From assembly GCA_964465145.1 (NCBI GenBank), contig CAYXJR010000004.1, positions 1 to 64,000 on the forward strand: a stretch of 64,000 nt of DNA, read 5' to 3'. This stretch comes from JAUVKA01 sp964465145. Lineage in GTDB: Bacteria; Bacteroidota; Bacteroidia; Bacteroidales; UBA12481. The notes beneath the pieces are model-generated. The model saw only the letters and a list, made by a program, of their open reading frames with translations, made no database searches and was not told where the DNA came from. Numbering within the stretch: the first letter of the stretch is position 1; every line of letters begins with the position of its first letter. The position numbers and the translations under genes were made by a program. Positions 53,150 to 62,106 of the stretch are shown here, piece after piece.

Positions 53150-53170
53150 CGATGCGGGATGCGGGATGCG
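53150..53170. repeat. Heptamer array, unit GGATGCG
   Basis: Three units (CGATGCG, GGATGCG, GGATGCG) lie five bases after the transposase-fragment stop codon and run into GGATTTT. Weaker 7-base steps (TAAACTC, TAAACCT) continue towards rsmE. Confidence 0.65.
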
Positions 53171-53213
53171 GGATTTTTCCTAAACTCTAAACCTTCATCC
53201 GATATTCAAAAAA

Positions 53214-53924
53214 TTAAACATCTTTTTGGTTGATAAGGGAAAGTGTATGAGCTGCGGCAATACCTGCAGTTTCCGTTCGTAACCGGCTATCACCCAGGCT
53301 AACAGGAATAAATCCTTTGCTTATAGCCTGATCCGTTTCATCCGTAGTGAAATCACCTTCAGGACCAATCAGGATTATACTACTCCTGCCGGATTGTGAT
53401 ACTGATTTCAATAATTGTTTTGAACCTGGACCGCAATGAGCGATAAATCTATCGGGGGGCAATTCTTTGTTGATGAGGTCAGAAAATTTTTGTTGTTCCT
53501 GGAGAATGGGATGGTAAGCCTTCAACGATTGCTTCATAGCGGCAGTAATCACCCGCATAAGGCGTTCCGGTTTGATCTGCTTGCGTTCAGAGCGGGAGCA
53601 GATGATAGGAGAAATGACATCGATACCTATTTCTGTGCTTTTTTCCAGGAACCACTCAAAACGATCAATGTTTTTAGTCGGGGCAATAGCGATTTGAATA
53701 AAATATTCCCTTTTACCATAATCATTTTGTATACCTTCAATTTCAAGAACACATTTTTTTGGATGATCCACCAGGATATGAGTGGTATAGATTCCTCCAC
53801 GTCCATCAGTCAGGTATACAAGGTCATTTGGTTTTAAACGGAGCACCCTTACCACATGCCGGGATTCCTCTTCAGAAAGGATCCAGGTTTTTCCGCTGAT
53901 ATCAGGTGTGTAGAATAGGTTCAT
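53214..53924 (-). CDS. rsmE: 16S rRNA m3U1498 methyltransferase RsmE
   Basis: A 236-residue SPOUT methyltransferase that methylates U1498 of 16S rRNA. Family features are the N-terminal PUA-like part (ESRHVVRVLRLKPND), IICSRSERKQIK, the knot sequence LIGPEGDFTTDE and LGDSRLRTETA near the C-terminus. Length is normal. It follows the giant secreted-protein gene by 25 bases and is probably cotranscribed with it. Confidence 0.95.
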   Translation of the reverse strand: MNLFYTPDISGKTWILSEEESRHVVRVLRLKPNDLVYLTDGRGGIYTTHILVDHPKKCVLEIEGIQNDYGKREYFIQIAIAPTKNIDRFEWFLEKSTEIGIDVISPIICSRSERKQIKPERLMRVITAAMKQSLKAYHPILQEQQKFSDLINKELPPDRFIAHCGPGSKQLLKSVSQSGRSSIILIGPEGDFTTDETDQAISKGFIPVSLGDSRLRTETAGIAAAHTLSLINQKDV

Positions 53925-53949
53925 TTTTGAAATAAGAAAGTTAAGTTGA

Positions 53950-56900
53950 TTATTTTAAATTGATCTCATCCAGGAAGGTCCGCACCAGCCGGAATTGGCC
54001 CAGAGCAAACTCATAGCGGGGTTCCCCAGCCTTGGATTTCATACGTCTTTTTTTAGGCTTGATATCCCTAACCCGATTATTAAAATTTTCATTTGCGGGA
54101 CCGGCAAGAACCTGCATAAGCCCACGGTTATAGTAAAAGTAATAATAGGAATTTGGGTCTAATTCCACATAAAGCGTGAACGTATCTCCACCTCTGCGAT
54201 GGACTAATTCCAGATGGCCATCAACCAGTTTATTGACAGACTGATCCTGAATATTACCTATTCCAATTTTCCCCACTGATTGATAAGATCCCCTGACAGG
54301 GTTCCATTTCATTTTTAAATCGGTAAGCAGCAGGGTATGGTTAAACTCTTCCGGGACTTTTCGAAAGCTCCCCATCAAACTTAATTCGTTCAGAAGTTCT
54401 TGCCCTTTTTCTTTACCAAGCCAATTGATGATGGAATATTTATAGGACTGACGTGAATAGTTAACAGGTTGTAATCCCAGGGTATTGTTAATACTATTGG
54501 CAAAATTTGACAGCAGTTTTTCATCAAGGAAGAAATCAACTGCCATAACCTGGTCTGAAAATATGGAATCATTAACCATGTCATGGCTTATTTCACCTGT
54601 TGTAATCAATTTAAGCTGACCCAGATCAAGGCCCAGATCAAGAGGACCTGTTCCTTTAGTCAGGCATTTGTCGCGATCAAAACTTAACACAGTCTCGGCC
54701 TGCACGGAGTCTTGCAAAGAACCTGACCATATAAGGTACTGATTTTGAACATAATCATAAGATACCTGTCCGAAAGTGGAGATTACGGGATGATCTGAAT
54801 AGCGAATATGGGGCCCAAGGAAAGTAGAATATAATTCAACTGGTTGGTTACTCAGGTAAAACCCCTGAAATAGGGATTCCCGGTCAATACTTTTTGGCAG
54901 ACTGTCGATAGGAATAATAACATTGGATGGATTGATCTGGGAATTGAACCGTATCCATTTCTCAGTAAAATTCGGACAATCCTGAGTGAGATTAAAAGAG
55001 CCATCAAATCTTAATAAGTCTTCATTATTTTTCCATTCCACAGTTCCCTGGAAAGCAAATTCAGGGCTTATCATAAAAGGTGCTACCGAATCCACAAAGG
55101 CTTGGCCCTCACTTTGTCTGCCAGGTCTTGCACCGATCTCAGAGAAAGGCAATAACAGTTCCCTGCCTGAAATATCTGTATATACATAATTCCCCGAACC
55201 GGAATAATTATTTTTCCCCCTGATTTGGACGAGGGTATTCCTGAATTCATGGCTGAGACTTGTATCCTGAGGCATTATTGTGCATCCCGGCAAGGAATCC
55301 AGATTTGCGTTGCTGCGAATAACGGCTTTGTCGGTACCAGGGTAAACACGTACATCTGCTACATCAATGAAGGGGACATTATTTGCTTCAATAGTATAAC
55401 TGTTGATGTCGTAAATAGAATTTTCAGCTTCGAAACTCAGTGAATTTTGATCCTTTCTGGTTGAGGTCAAACGACTTTTTTCTAGAAACAGCTTATTCCC
55501 AGTCATATCCCATTTGAAAGAACTCTGATCAGATTGATATTTATTGATGGGAAATAAAAGGCTTGCCGTTTGATCTTCTGTCCCGGAAAATTCGGCCATC
55601 CTGTTTTTTAAGTCCACAGACCCGCTTACATGATTGGCAATGAAATCAGCTTCTTCCGAAACTTTCGGTTTTCCCAGGCTATCCTGGAAATTGCTGGTAA
55701 TAGTAAATCGACCATCTTCAACTTCAATTCGCTCCTCCAGGAAGGTGAAATTGTCAGATGAGGCAGTAAATTCATCCATATATAATATTCCTGCCCCGCG
55801 CAGTGCCTCTGGTTCCACATACAATTCCCCAATAAATTCACCATTGCTGTACAAACTTATAGAATTGTCCTTGTGTCCAACCGTCAAGCTGTTATCCTTT
55901 GGAAACCAGACGGCAGTGAGGTTTTGACCAACAACCTCAGGATTACCAAGTTCTGAACTGTTCTTTTTTATGGCCAGGCTTACCACCTGGATTCTCACCT
56001 GATCAGGCAGAAAAAGAAAATCATCTGAAATAATCGTACTCCCGAGATAGCTTAGAGTGCCGTTTCCCCTAAGGCCCTGAGTGCTCATGCTGATTTCATT
56101 ATAAAAAATGCCCCGGTCTATGTAAACAGGGTATCCTTCAACTGGAGTACTTAATGTGTCAAAACCAAGTGAATTGTCGTCTCTGTATACCAAATCTAAT
56201 TTTAAAGGGGGAAATATATTGTATGTTTTAAAAGTGCCTGGAAGAAAAAGATTATCCTTGAAATGCAAGTCATTTAGCCCGGATATTACGGTTGGATCGA
56301 TTTCAAAATAGAAACTATCCCTGGTATACGCTCCATTTTGAATAATTTTCTGATCGTAATACACATATGCAGTGGTATCGAACCTGAATTGAGGGAACTG
56401 AGGGGTTTTTTCAGGTTCAAGGCCCGCTTTATTATCCGGAGCATCAATTAGCAAAACACCATTTGTATTTTCTATAACTGAACTAAGATCAACGATCATG
56501 GTTTCCTGGTAATTTTTATCTAATGGAATATGTACTTTTAAGCGGATGACATCAACGGTGTTAAGGTGCAACTGAAAATCCTCATAATTGAAAATAAAGT
56601 CTGATCCCTCAAAACTGAGCAGACCTGCCTCCACTTTACCATCAAATGTCATATCACGTCCCCGGTCGATGCTTATTTCCTCCCCTGTGGGATGAAACTG
56701 CACTGATCTACTATGGCTTAATTCTACACTCGGTACTCCGTAAACCTTCATGCTGCCAGTCCTGAGGTTAATAACCCCATTGGGATTCGGAGGAAGGATA
56801 TTGGAATTGAATTTAATAATATCGTAATCCATGTTTCCTGAATGCTGCTGTAAAAAATCATAAGTTCGCTGCAGAACCTGTACCATTTTTGTTTTTGGAT

Positions 56901-58404
56901 CATATCTTACAAATCCCTGATAAGACACATTGAACAGCATTTCTTCAACAAGATGCAAGGGCCGTTTCATGAATTCTGAAAGATCCGAAGAGAAAAAGAA
57001 TCTGGATTGATAAAGATCTGCACATTGTTTAACCAAAACCAAAGGGTTTTTAAGGTCTGCCATTTGAATTTCATTAAACCATTGGAGACTAAAAAAATCT
57101 GCAGATACAAAAGCAGCAATATTTTCCAGTGAGCCAAACATTCCCGAAAGATAGAGGAGTGAATCCCCTGGGGACCATTTAAGCATTTCTACATCAAGAG
57201 TCAACTGGTGAAAAGAATCAAAGAACCTTGAGTTAGAGGAACCTGTCCCGTCCCGCATCAGGACGAGCTCATTTTTTGCTTTTTTATACTGGAAAAACAA
57301 ACCAGGGTGAATAATGGAATCACTATCAATGTAGATGTGCGTGGCCGTGTTAAGTCCTTTGGCACCCTCTTCGTCGAAGACAAACCTTTGGGCAGTCAGT
57401 TGCATAATTGGGTTATCTTCTTGAAAAACAATAAGTTCACCTTTTCCCTTACTTTCCCCCGAACCAATAGTTTTTAATCCTTCGAGGCTGTATCCCCCGG
57501 TATAATCCATATTGGGAAAGATTGATTTAATCCGGTTATTAACCTCATAAGATGAAAATCGTGGATATCCGGACAGTTCCGGTTTAACACCTACAACTAT
57601 CTTTTCATCAAACTTTCCCAGGATGGGATGATCAAAATGCCTCCTGTCGATAAGGTTAACAGAATCCAGGGTGTAAACAGATCGAGAAAGATCTATGAGA
57701 TAATCATCTAGTCGGATAAAGGCCAAATTATTATCCATCCCAACCCTTTCCCAGGAGATCTTGCCGCCGGTTGCTGACCATTTTTGATTAAAGGGGTAAA
57801 ATTTGCCGGTAGTCGATTGAATCCGGCTGCTATCTTTTCCGACAAATCCAATCAGGTTAATATTGCCGGTTTGAATATAAAATTCATCCCTATAAATGAA
57901 CCGATAATCGGATGATGATATTTTCCATCTGATGGTTGGTGAACTAAACAAAAGATTTTCCTGATGCAGATTTGTTGTGAAAGTGCAAAATGAAGCAACA
58001 CGTTCCAGCTCTTTCTTTTCCTGCTTTAGAATACTTCGTACTTGTTGGCTCCAAACAGGAAAATTGCGGTTCCGGTCGGGATTAAACTTAAAAGAGGTAA
58101 TTGCCTGAATGAAACCAGAAATGCATGAATACGAGCTTACCTGCCGGGAAATAATATAATTACTGATTTCTGCAATGGCAATCCATTCATTTTCTTCAAG
58201 TTCAGTATCTCTGGTATAATTAATGAATTCATCGAGAATAACTTTGCTGTTTTGCGTTCCATATTTGTCGAAAAATCGGGCAAGTTCTTTTTGATAAGCC
58301 TCTTTTTCAGGCAGGAAATTATATTCATCCTGCCCCTGACAAGTAACACTTTGAAGGGGAAGCAATGCAATAATGACACCGATTATTAAGCACAGTTTCT
58401 TCAT
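53950..58404 (-). CDS. Giant secreted beta-rich protein of unknown function
   Basis: 1484 residues with a signal peptide (MKKLCLIIGVIIALLPL, then VTCQ). The ATG at 58404 is used; an upstream TTG would sit in the terminator's U-tract. Apart from an N-terminal helical part (about 20-130), it is mostly repeating beta-strand sequence, for example VEAGLLSFEGSDFIFNYEDF and QGLRGNGTLSYLGSTIISDD, which recurs in variant form (EALRGAGILYMDEFTASSDN). Such G-x-L-x-Y-x-G steps resemble stacked beta-solenoid or OstA/LptA-like folds, but this is only an impression. No catalytic motif was found. It is preceded by a strong terminator hairpin and followed by rsmE. Confidence 0.75.
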   Translation of the reverse strand: MKKLCLIIGVIIALLPLQSVTCQGQDEYNFLPEKEAYQKELARFFDKYGTQNSKVILDEFINYTRDTELEENEWIAIAEISNYIISRQVSSYSCISGFIQAITSFKFNPDRNRNFPVWSQQVRSILKQEKKELERVASFCTFTTNLHQENLLFSSPTIRWKISSSDYRFIYRDEFYIQTGNINLIGFVGKDSSRIQSTTGKFYPFNQKWSATGGKISWERVGMDNNLAFIRLDDYLIDLSRSVYTLDSVNLIDRRHFDHPILGKFDEKIVVGVKPELSGYPRFSSYEVNNRIKSIFPNMDYTGGYSLEGLKTIGSGESKGKGELIVFQEDNPIMQLTAQRFVFDEEGAKGLNTATHIYIDSDSIIHPGLFFQYKKAKNELVLMRDGTGSSNSRFFDSFHQLTLDVEMLKWSPGDSLLYLSGMFGSLENIAAFVSADFFSLQWFNEIQMADLKNPLVLVKQCADLYQSRFFFSSDLSEFMKRPLHLVEEMLFNVSYQGFVRYDPKTKMVQVLQRTYDFLQQHSGNMDYDIIKFNSNILPPNPNGVINLRTGSMKVYGVPSVELSHSRSVQFHPTGEEISIDRGRDMTFDGKVEAGLLSFEGSDFIFNYEDFQLHLNTVDVIRLKVHIPLDKNYQETMIVDLSSVIENTNGVLLIDAPDNKAGLEPEKTPQFPQFRFDTTAYVYYDQKIIQNGAYTRDSFYFEIDPTVISGLNDLHFKDNLFLPGTFKTYNIFPPLKLDLVYRDDNSLGFDTLSTPVEGYPVYIDRGIFYNEISMSTQGLRGNGTLSYLGSTIISDDFLFLPDQVRIQVVSLAIKKNSSELGNPEVVGQNLTAVWFPKDNSLTVGHKDNSISLYSNGEFIGELYVEPEALRGAGILYMDEFTASSDNFTFLEERIEVEDGRFTITSNFQDSLGKPKVSEEADFIANHVSGSVDLKNRMAEFSGTEDQTASLLFPINKYQSDQSSFKWDMTGNKLFLEKSRLTSTRKDQNSLSFEAENSIYDINSYTIEANNVPFIDVADVRVYPGTDKAVIRSNANLDSLPGCTIMPQDTSLSHEFRNTLVQIRGKNNYSGSGNYVYTDISGRELLLPFSEIGARPGRQSEGQAFVDSVAPFMISPEFAFQGTVEWKNNEDLLRFDGSFNLTQDCPNFTEKWIRFNSQINPSNVIIPIDSLPKSIDRESLFQGFYLSNQPVELYSTFLGPHIRYSDHPVISTFGQVSYDYVQNQYLIWSGSLQDSVQAETVLSFDRDKCLTKGTGPLDLGLDLGQLKLITTGEISHDMVNDSIFSDQVMAVDFFLDEKLLSNFANSINNTLGLQPVNYSRQSYKYSIINWLGKEKGQELLNELSLMGSFRKVPEEFNHTLLLTDLKMKWNPVRGSYQSVGKIGIGNIQDQSVNKLVDGHLELVHRRGGDTFTLYVELDPNSYYYFYYNRGLMQVLAGPANENFNNRVRDIKPKKRRMKSKAGEPRYEFALGQFRLVRTFLDEINLK

Positions 58405-58442
58405 AAAAAAAACAGGCAATCCTCAATTTAACGGATTGCCTG
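58405..58442 (-). terminator. Intrinsic terminator directly abutting a start codon
   Basis: On the minus strand CAGGCAATCC, loop GTTAAATTGA, GGATTGCCTG (10 perfect pairs) is followed by eight Ts and then at once by the ATG of the giant secreted protein. It lies 40 bases after the tpiA stop. It should end the tpiA operon; any Shine-Dalgarno of the next gene (GAGG) is buried in the hairpin, so it may act as an attenuator. Confidence 0.85.
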
Positions 58443-58482
58443 ATATAAAAGGTATATTCAATCTTGAAACTTTACTTTACTT

Positions 58483-59241
58483 TCAGAAAGAGCTGATAAT
58501 GGCCCCAAAATCTTCAGCTTTAAGTGCAGCTCCACCAATCAGGCCTCCGTCAACATCCGGTTGACTATATAACTCCCTTGCGTTAGACGGTTTACAACTA
58601 CCTCCATATAAAATAGTTAAATCGTCTGCAATGCTGTTCCCGTATTTTGTTGCCATGACTTGTCGGATAAATTTATGCATCTCTTGTGCCTGTGCGGGAC
58701 TTGCGGTTTTCCCAGTTCCTATAGCCCAAACAGGCTCATAGGCAAGGATAATGTTTTTTATCGAAGAGGGATCTAAATGAAAAAGGCTCTCAGAAAGTTG
58801 TTTGCTAACAACTTCACCCTGTTTGTCTGCCTCACGTTCATCCAAAGACTCGCCAACGCAAAATATAGGTTTCATATTTTCTCCAAGTACAAGGTCAGTT
58901 TTTTTTGCAAGAGTTTTATAGTCTTCCTTAAAATATGCACGTCTTTCAGAATGTCCCAGGATTACAGCTTTAACACCGATAGCCTTTAACATACCTGCTG
59001 AAATCTCCCCCGTGTAAGCTCCCTTGGATTCGGAAGCACAATTTTGGGCGGAGAGGCAAATAGCTTCATGGTCAATAATCTTAGCAATTTCTGTAAGATG
59101 GGTGAAAGGCGGGGCAATGGCAACTCCAATATCCTTGTCTTCCCGTAGGACTGCTAATAAATTTACTTCAGCAGCCAATTTTAAGCCTTCTGTAACGCTG
59201 GTATTCATTTTCCAGTTTCCAGCCACAATTTTCTTTCTCAT
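58483..59241 (-). CDS. tpiA: Triosephosphate isomerase
   Basis: A 252-residue glycolytic enzyme. All catalytic landmarks are present: AGNWKMN (Lys), GHSERR (His), AYEPVWAIGTGKTASP (Glu and the flexible loop) and GGSCKP with GGLIGGAAL for phosphate binding. It is the last gene of the run DUF1599, BT_3928, ABC permease, tpiA, which are closely spaced on one strand. Confidence 0.97.
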   Translation of the reverse strand: MRKKIVAGNWKMNTSVTEGLKLAAEVNLLAVLREDKDIGVAIAPPFTHLTEIAKIIDHEAICLSAQNCASESKGAYTGEISAGMLKAIGVKAVILGHSERRAYFKEDYKTLAKKTDLVLGENMKPIFCVGESLDEREADKQGEVVSKQLSESLFHLDPSSIKNIILAYEPVWAIGTGKTASPAQAQEMHKFIRQVMATKYGNSIADDLTILYGGSCKPSNARELYSQPDVDGGLIGGAALKAEDFGAIISSF

Positions 59242-59253
59242 TTTTCAATAGTT

Positions 59254-60336
59254 TTATGATAATCTCACTTTAGGATCAAGAACGGAATACATAATATCTA
59301 CTATGATATTGATCAGGACAAAAATAATTGAAATAATAAGAATGCATCCGGAAACGACAGGAACATCCAAATTATTCAATGCCTGAACCATAATATTACC
59401 CAATCCTTTCCATCCAAAAATATATTCCACAAAAACCACCCCGGCCATTAAAGAAGCAAACCAACCGGATATTGAAGTTATAACCGGGTTTAGGGCATTT
59501 CTTAGGGCATGTTTAAAAACTACTTTCGATTCACTTAATCCTTTTGCCCTGGCGGTCCTGATATAATCTTGTTTCATGACCTGCATCAGGGAGTTGCGAG
59601 TAAGTTGAGTAACTACTGCCAACGGCCTGATGCCAAGAGTAATGGCAGGCAATATTAGATTTTTTAGCTGTATCCGGGATTCTGCTGTCAGGTCATTTAT
59701 TTCCGTGATATTGCCGGTGATATTTAATCCTGTTATCGGGCCAAGGAGATAAGCAAATACCCAGCCAATCAATATGGCAGCAAAAAAGGATGGCACGGAC
59801 ATACCCAGGGTCGAGAGAAATATCAAGAATCGGTCGATATAACTATTTGGCCGAATTCCAGCTATTACACCGAACAGTATACCAATAACTGATCCAAGAA
59901 TAATTGAGCAAAGGGCTAGAATAAAGGTGTTTGGTAAGGCATTTAACAGGATGCTACCCACTGTTTGCCTGGATTGAAATGATCTCCTCAGGTAGGGTGA
60001 TTTTAAGTAAATGGCTGTAGTCCCTGATATTTTGAGGATCTTGTGCGACTTGGGATATACCAGTTTATCCATAAAAAAAAAGCTTTCATAATTTGCAGTC
60101 TCATGAAATGAAAGAGGACTCAGGTCATTCAGGTATTTAAAATATTGCTTCCAAACGGGTTGATCCAGTCCAAGATCTTTGCGAACCATTTCCAGTGATT
60201 TTTCATCACTACGTTGTCCGAGCACCATCCTTGCAGGATCAGCCGGTAATAGTGCAAATAGGAAAAACACGAGAGTGATGACTCCCAGGATTACCAGAAA
60301 TCCATTGAATAACCGCTTAAGGATAAAAGTTAGCAA
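59254..60336 (-). CDS. ABC transporter permease (DppB/OppB type), orphan
   Basis: A 360-residue inner-membrane permease with about six helices, of the peptide/nickel (DppB/OppB) type. The EAA-like loop reads ARAKGLSESKVVFKHALRNA. An extra loop between the first two helices (about residues 75-125) is larger than in E. coli DppB. The start is TTG; there is no suitable ATG. No binding protein, second permease or ATPase gene is nearby, so its partners must be elsewhere. It lies between BT_3928 and tpiA with short gaps (6 and 12 bases). Confidence 0.85.
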   Translation of the reverse strand: MLTFILKRLFNGFLVILGVITLVFFLFALLPADPARMVLGQRSDEKSLEMVRKDLGLDQPVWKQYFKYLNDLSPLSFHETANYESFFFMDKLVYPKSHKILKISGTTAIYLKSPYLRRSFQSRQTVGSILLNALPNTFILALCSIILGSVIGILFGVIAGIRPNSYIDRFLIFLSTLGMSVPSFFAAILIGWVFAYLLGPITGLNITGNITEINDLTAESRIQLKNLILPAITLGIRPLAVVTQLTRNSLMQVMKQDYIRTARAKGLSESKVVFKHALRNALNPVITSISGWFASLMAGVVFVEYIFGWKGLGNIMVQALNNLDVPVVSGCILIISIIFVLINIIVDIMYSVLDPKVRLS

Positions 60337-60342
60337 GACTTG

Positions 60343-61461
60343 TCAATAACTCGAAGTTTGCAGTTTTTCCAGTAATTCATCCACCTCAGGCAGATTCCTG
60401 TGATGCCATTTATCGATAATGGTTCCACTTTTCAGGAGGATTAAGCCCGGATTAGACCGGACAATTGTTTTCAGGGTTGTTTGGTCAGTGAATCCAAAGA
60501 TATATGGAGCACCCGTTTCCTGCTTGAATTTTTCAATATTTTCCTGACTAGTATTGGTCAGGCAGATGAACCTATAACCCGAATTCATCATTCTTCCGGC
60601 CAGCAAATTTATTTCTTCCTGGTTTTTACGACTGGACTTCTCCAGATCCTGGCTTATTAGTAAAAAGACATAATTTTCACCTGTCAGGAGTTCATCAGTA
60701 ATATCTACACCATTCTCCCGAATACTAAAATCATGGATCGGGGGCTCATAGCCTTTTTGAATTAACTTGTTTTCGGTGTCGACAAATTCCCAGCCTTCCT
60801 GGGGATAATTGTCGATAGTAAACTCCTGCGTTTTCCCATCCTTCTTGTAAATCAGGGTAGTCTGGTAAATCGGTTGAGGAGCATCATCAGGAATAATCAT
60901 CGCATCGGGAATATTTACTCCAATTTTGTACGGACGAAAATCTATTATCGGTAATCGATTTAAATTAAATATTTCTAACCCCAGGGCCACTGATAGGGTT
61001 ATAAAAGCGGCATACTTACTATATCTTTTGCCAAATAATTCCTTAAATTTTTTCCTTTCAATAAATATAATGACAACCAAAATGTCAATAATAATATTCT
61101 TAATAAAAGACTGCCAATTGGTCAAAATCAGGGCATCTCCAAAACATCCGCAATCACTAACAGGGTTTGTTAATGCCAATATCAGGGTTAAAGGAGTAAA
61201 GGCTGCCATAAATATCACAGCCAGCCAGGCTGCCCATGGTATCTTAATATTGAAAAGCAGCATTAAACCTATGGATAGCTCTATTGCACACATAAGGATT
61301 GCTGCCGGCAATGCGAACCAAACCAGGGAATCTATCCCAAAGGCCTCAAAATATTCCTCAAATTTATAGACAGTCCCCAGTGGATCGACGCATTTTACAA
61401 ATCCTGAAAAGGAAAAAACCAGTCCAACTATTATTCTACTGATGATTCGTATTAAACCCAT
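60343..61461 (-). CDS. BT_3928-type DoxX/MauE membrane protein
   Basis: A 372-residue protein. Four to five transmembrane helices at the N-terminus (about 1-160) form a DoxX/MauE-like unit opening with IIVGLVFSFSGFVKCVDPLG and a CGCFGD loop; a soluble C-terminal part resembling a thioredoxin fold without its CxxC pair follows. The exact role is unknown; redox partnering is a guess from the MauE likeness. It overlaps the DUF1599 gene by one base (TAATG). Confidence 0.8.
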   Translation of the reverse strand: MGLIRIISRIIVGLVFSFSGFVKCVDPLGTVYKFEEYFEAFGIDSLVWFALPAAILMCAIELSIGLMLLFNIKIPWAAWLAVIFMAAFTPLTLILALTNPVSDCGCFGDALILTNWQSFIKNIIIDILVVIIFIERKKFKELFGKRYSKYAAFITLSVALGLEIFNLNRLPIIDFRPYKIGVNIPDAMIIPDDAPQPIYQTTLIYKKDGKTQEFTIDNYPQEGWEFVDTENKLIQKGYEPPIHDFSIRENGVDITDELLTGENYVFLLISQDLEKSSRKNQEEINLLAGRMMNSGYRFICLTNTSQENIEKFKQETGAPYIFGFTDQTTLKTIVRSNPGLILLKSGTIIDKWHHRNLPEVDELLEKLQTSSY

Positions 61462-62012
61462 TACTTCTCCGATTTTTCAAATATTAACTTTACCAACCCA
61501 AAGATGGCATAATTTATCATGTCCAGATAATTGGCTTCAATTCCCTCTGATACAATAGTCTGCCCGCTATTATCCTCTATTTGCTTTGTTCGATAGATCT
61601 TCATCAGGATAAGATCTGTATAAGAGGAGATACGCATTTCTCTCCAGGCCTCTCCATAATCATGATTTTTCCTCATCATCAGGGCTTTAGCCTGATCAAT
61701 TTTTTGCTGATACAGATCAAGTACTTCTATCTCTGTTAATTCAGCCGGCTCCCCAAGGCCAAGCTCTAACTGTATAAGTCCAATTACTCCATAATTGACA
61801 ATACCAATGAATTCTGATGTAATATCATCATCTACCTCCTGTTTGCCTTTCACTTCAATACTTTGAATTCTCTGTGCTTTAATGAAGATTTGATCTGTTA
61901 CTGATCTTGGGCGCATGATCCGCCAGGAAGTACCATAATCTTTCATCTTTCTGAGAAAGACGTCCTTACACTGGCGTACCAGCTCATTATATTGTTTCTC
62001 CGTTCTCTCCAT
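61461..62012 (-). CDS. DUF1599 protein (tandem repeat)
   Basis: A 183-residue protein made of two copies of one module: KDYGTSWRIMRPRSVTDQIF (about 24-43) matches HDYGEAWREMRISSYTDLIL (about 116-135), and the partner helices IVNYGVIGLIQLE and MINYAIFGLVKLI also align. It is a small helical cytosolic protein conserved in Bacteroidota, function unknown. It is the first gene of the tpiA run; a TACTTTTA box lies 19 bases before the ATG. Confidence 0.85.
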   Translation of the reverse strand: MERTEKQYNELVRQCKDVFLRKMKDYGTSWRIMRPRSVTDQIFIKAQRIQSIEVKGKQEVDDDITSEFIGIVNYGVIGLIQLELGLGEPAELTEIEVLDLYQQKIDQAKALMMRKNHDYGEAWREMRISSYTDLILMKIYRTKQIEDNSGQTIVSEGIEANYLDMINYAIFGLVKLIFEKSEK

Positions 62013-62030
62013 ACATGAAAATTAACGATC

Positions 62031-62038
62031 TAAAAGTA
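62031..62038 (-). promoter_or_regulatory. -7-like box of the DUF1599-tpiA operon
   Basis: TACTTTTA on the minus strand (7 of 8 to TAnnTTTG) ends 19 bases before the DUF1599 ATG, back to back with the folP promoter box. Confidence 0.35.
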
Positions 62039-62069
62039 AAAAAAAGGAGTGAAACTATTGGTATTGTTA

Positions 62070-62077
62070 TACTTTTG
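62070..62077 (+). promoter_or_regulatory. Bacteroidota -7 box of folP
   Basis: TACTTTTG matches TAnnTTTG exactly. Transcription from it would begin near 62083, after the in-frame GTG at 62077, which decides for the ATG at 62107 as folP start. Confidence 0.45.
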
Positions 62078-62106
62078 TGCTTAAAGAAAAACTTCCATTT
62101 CTACTC

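Noticed and set aside
62077..62106. GTG at 62077 as folP start
   Set aside because: It coincides with the last base of a perfect -7 promoter box, so it would not be transcribed; the ATG at 62107 gives the normal N-terminus.
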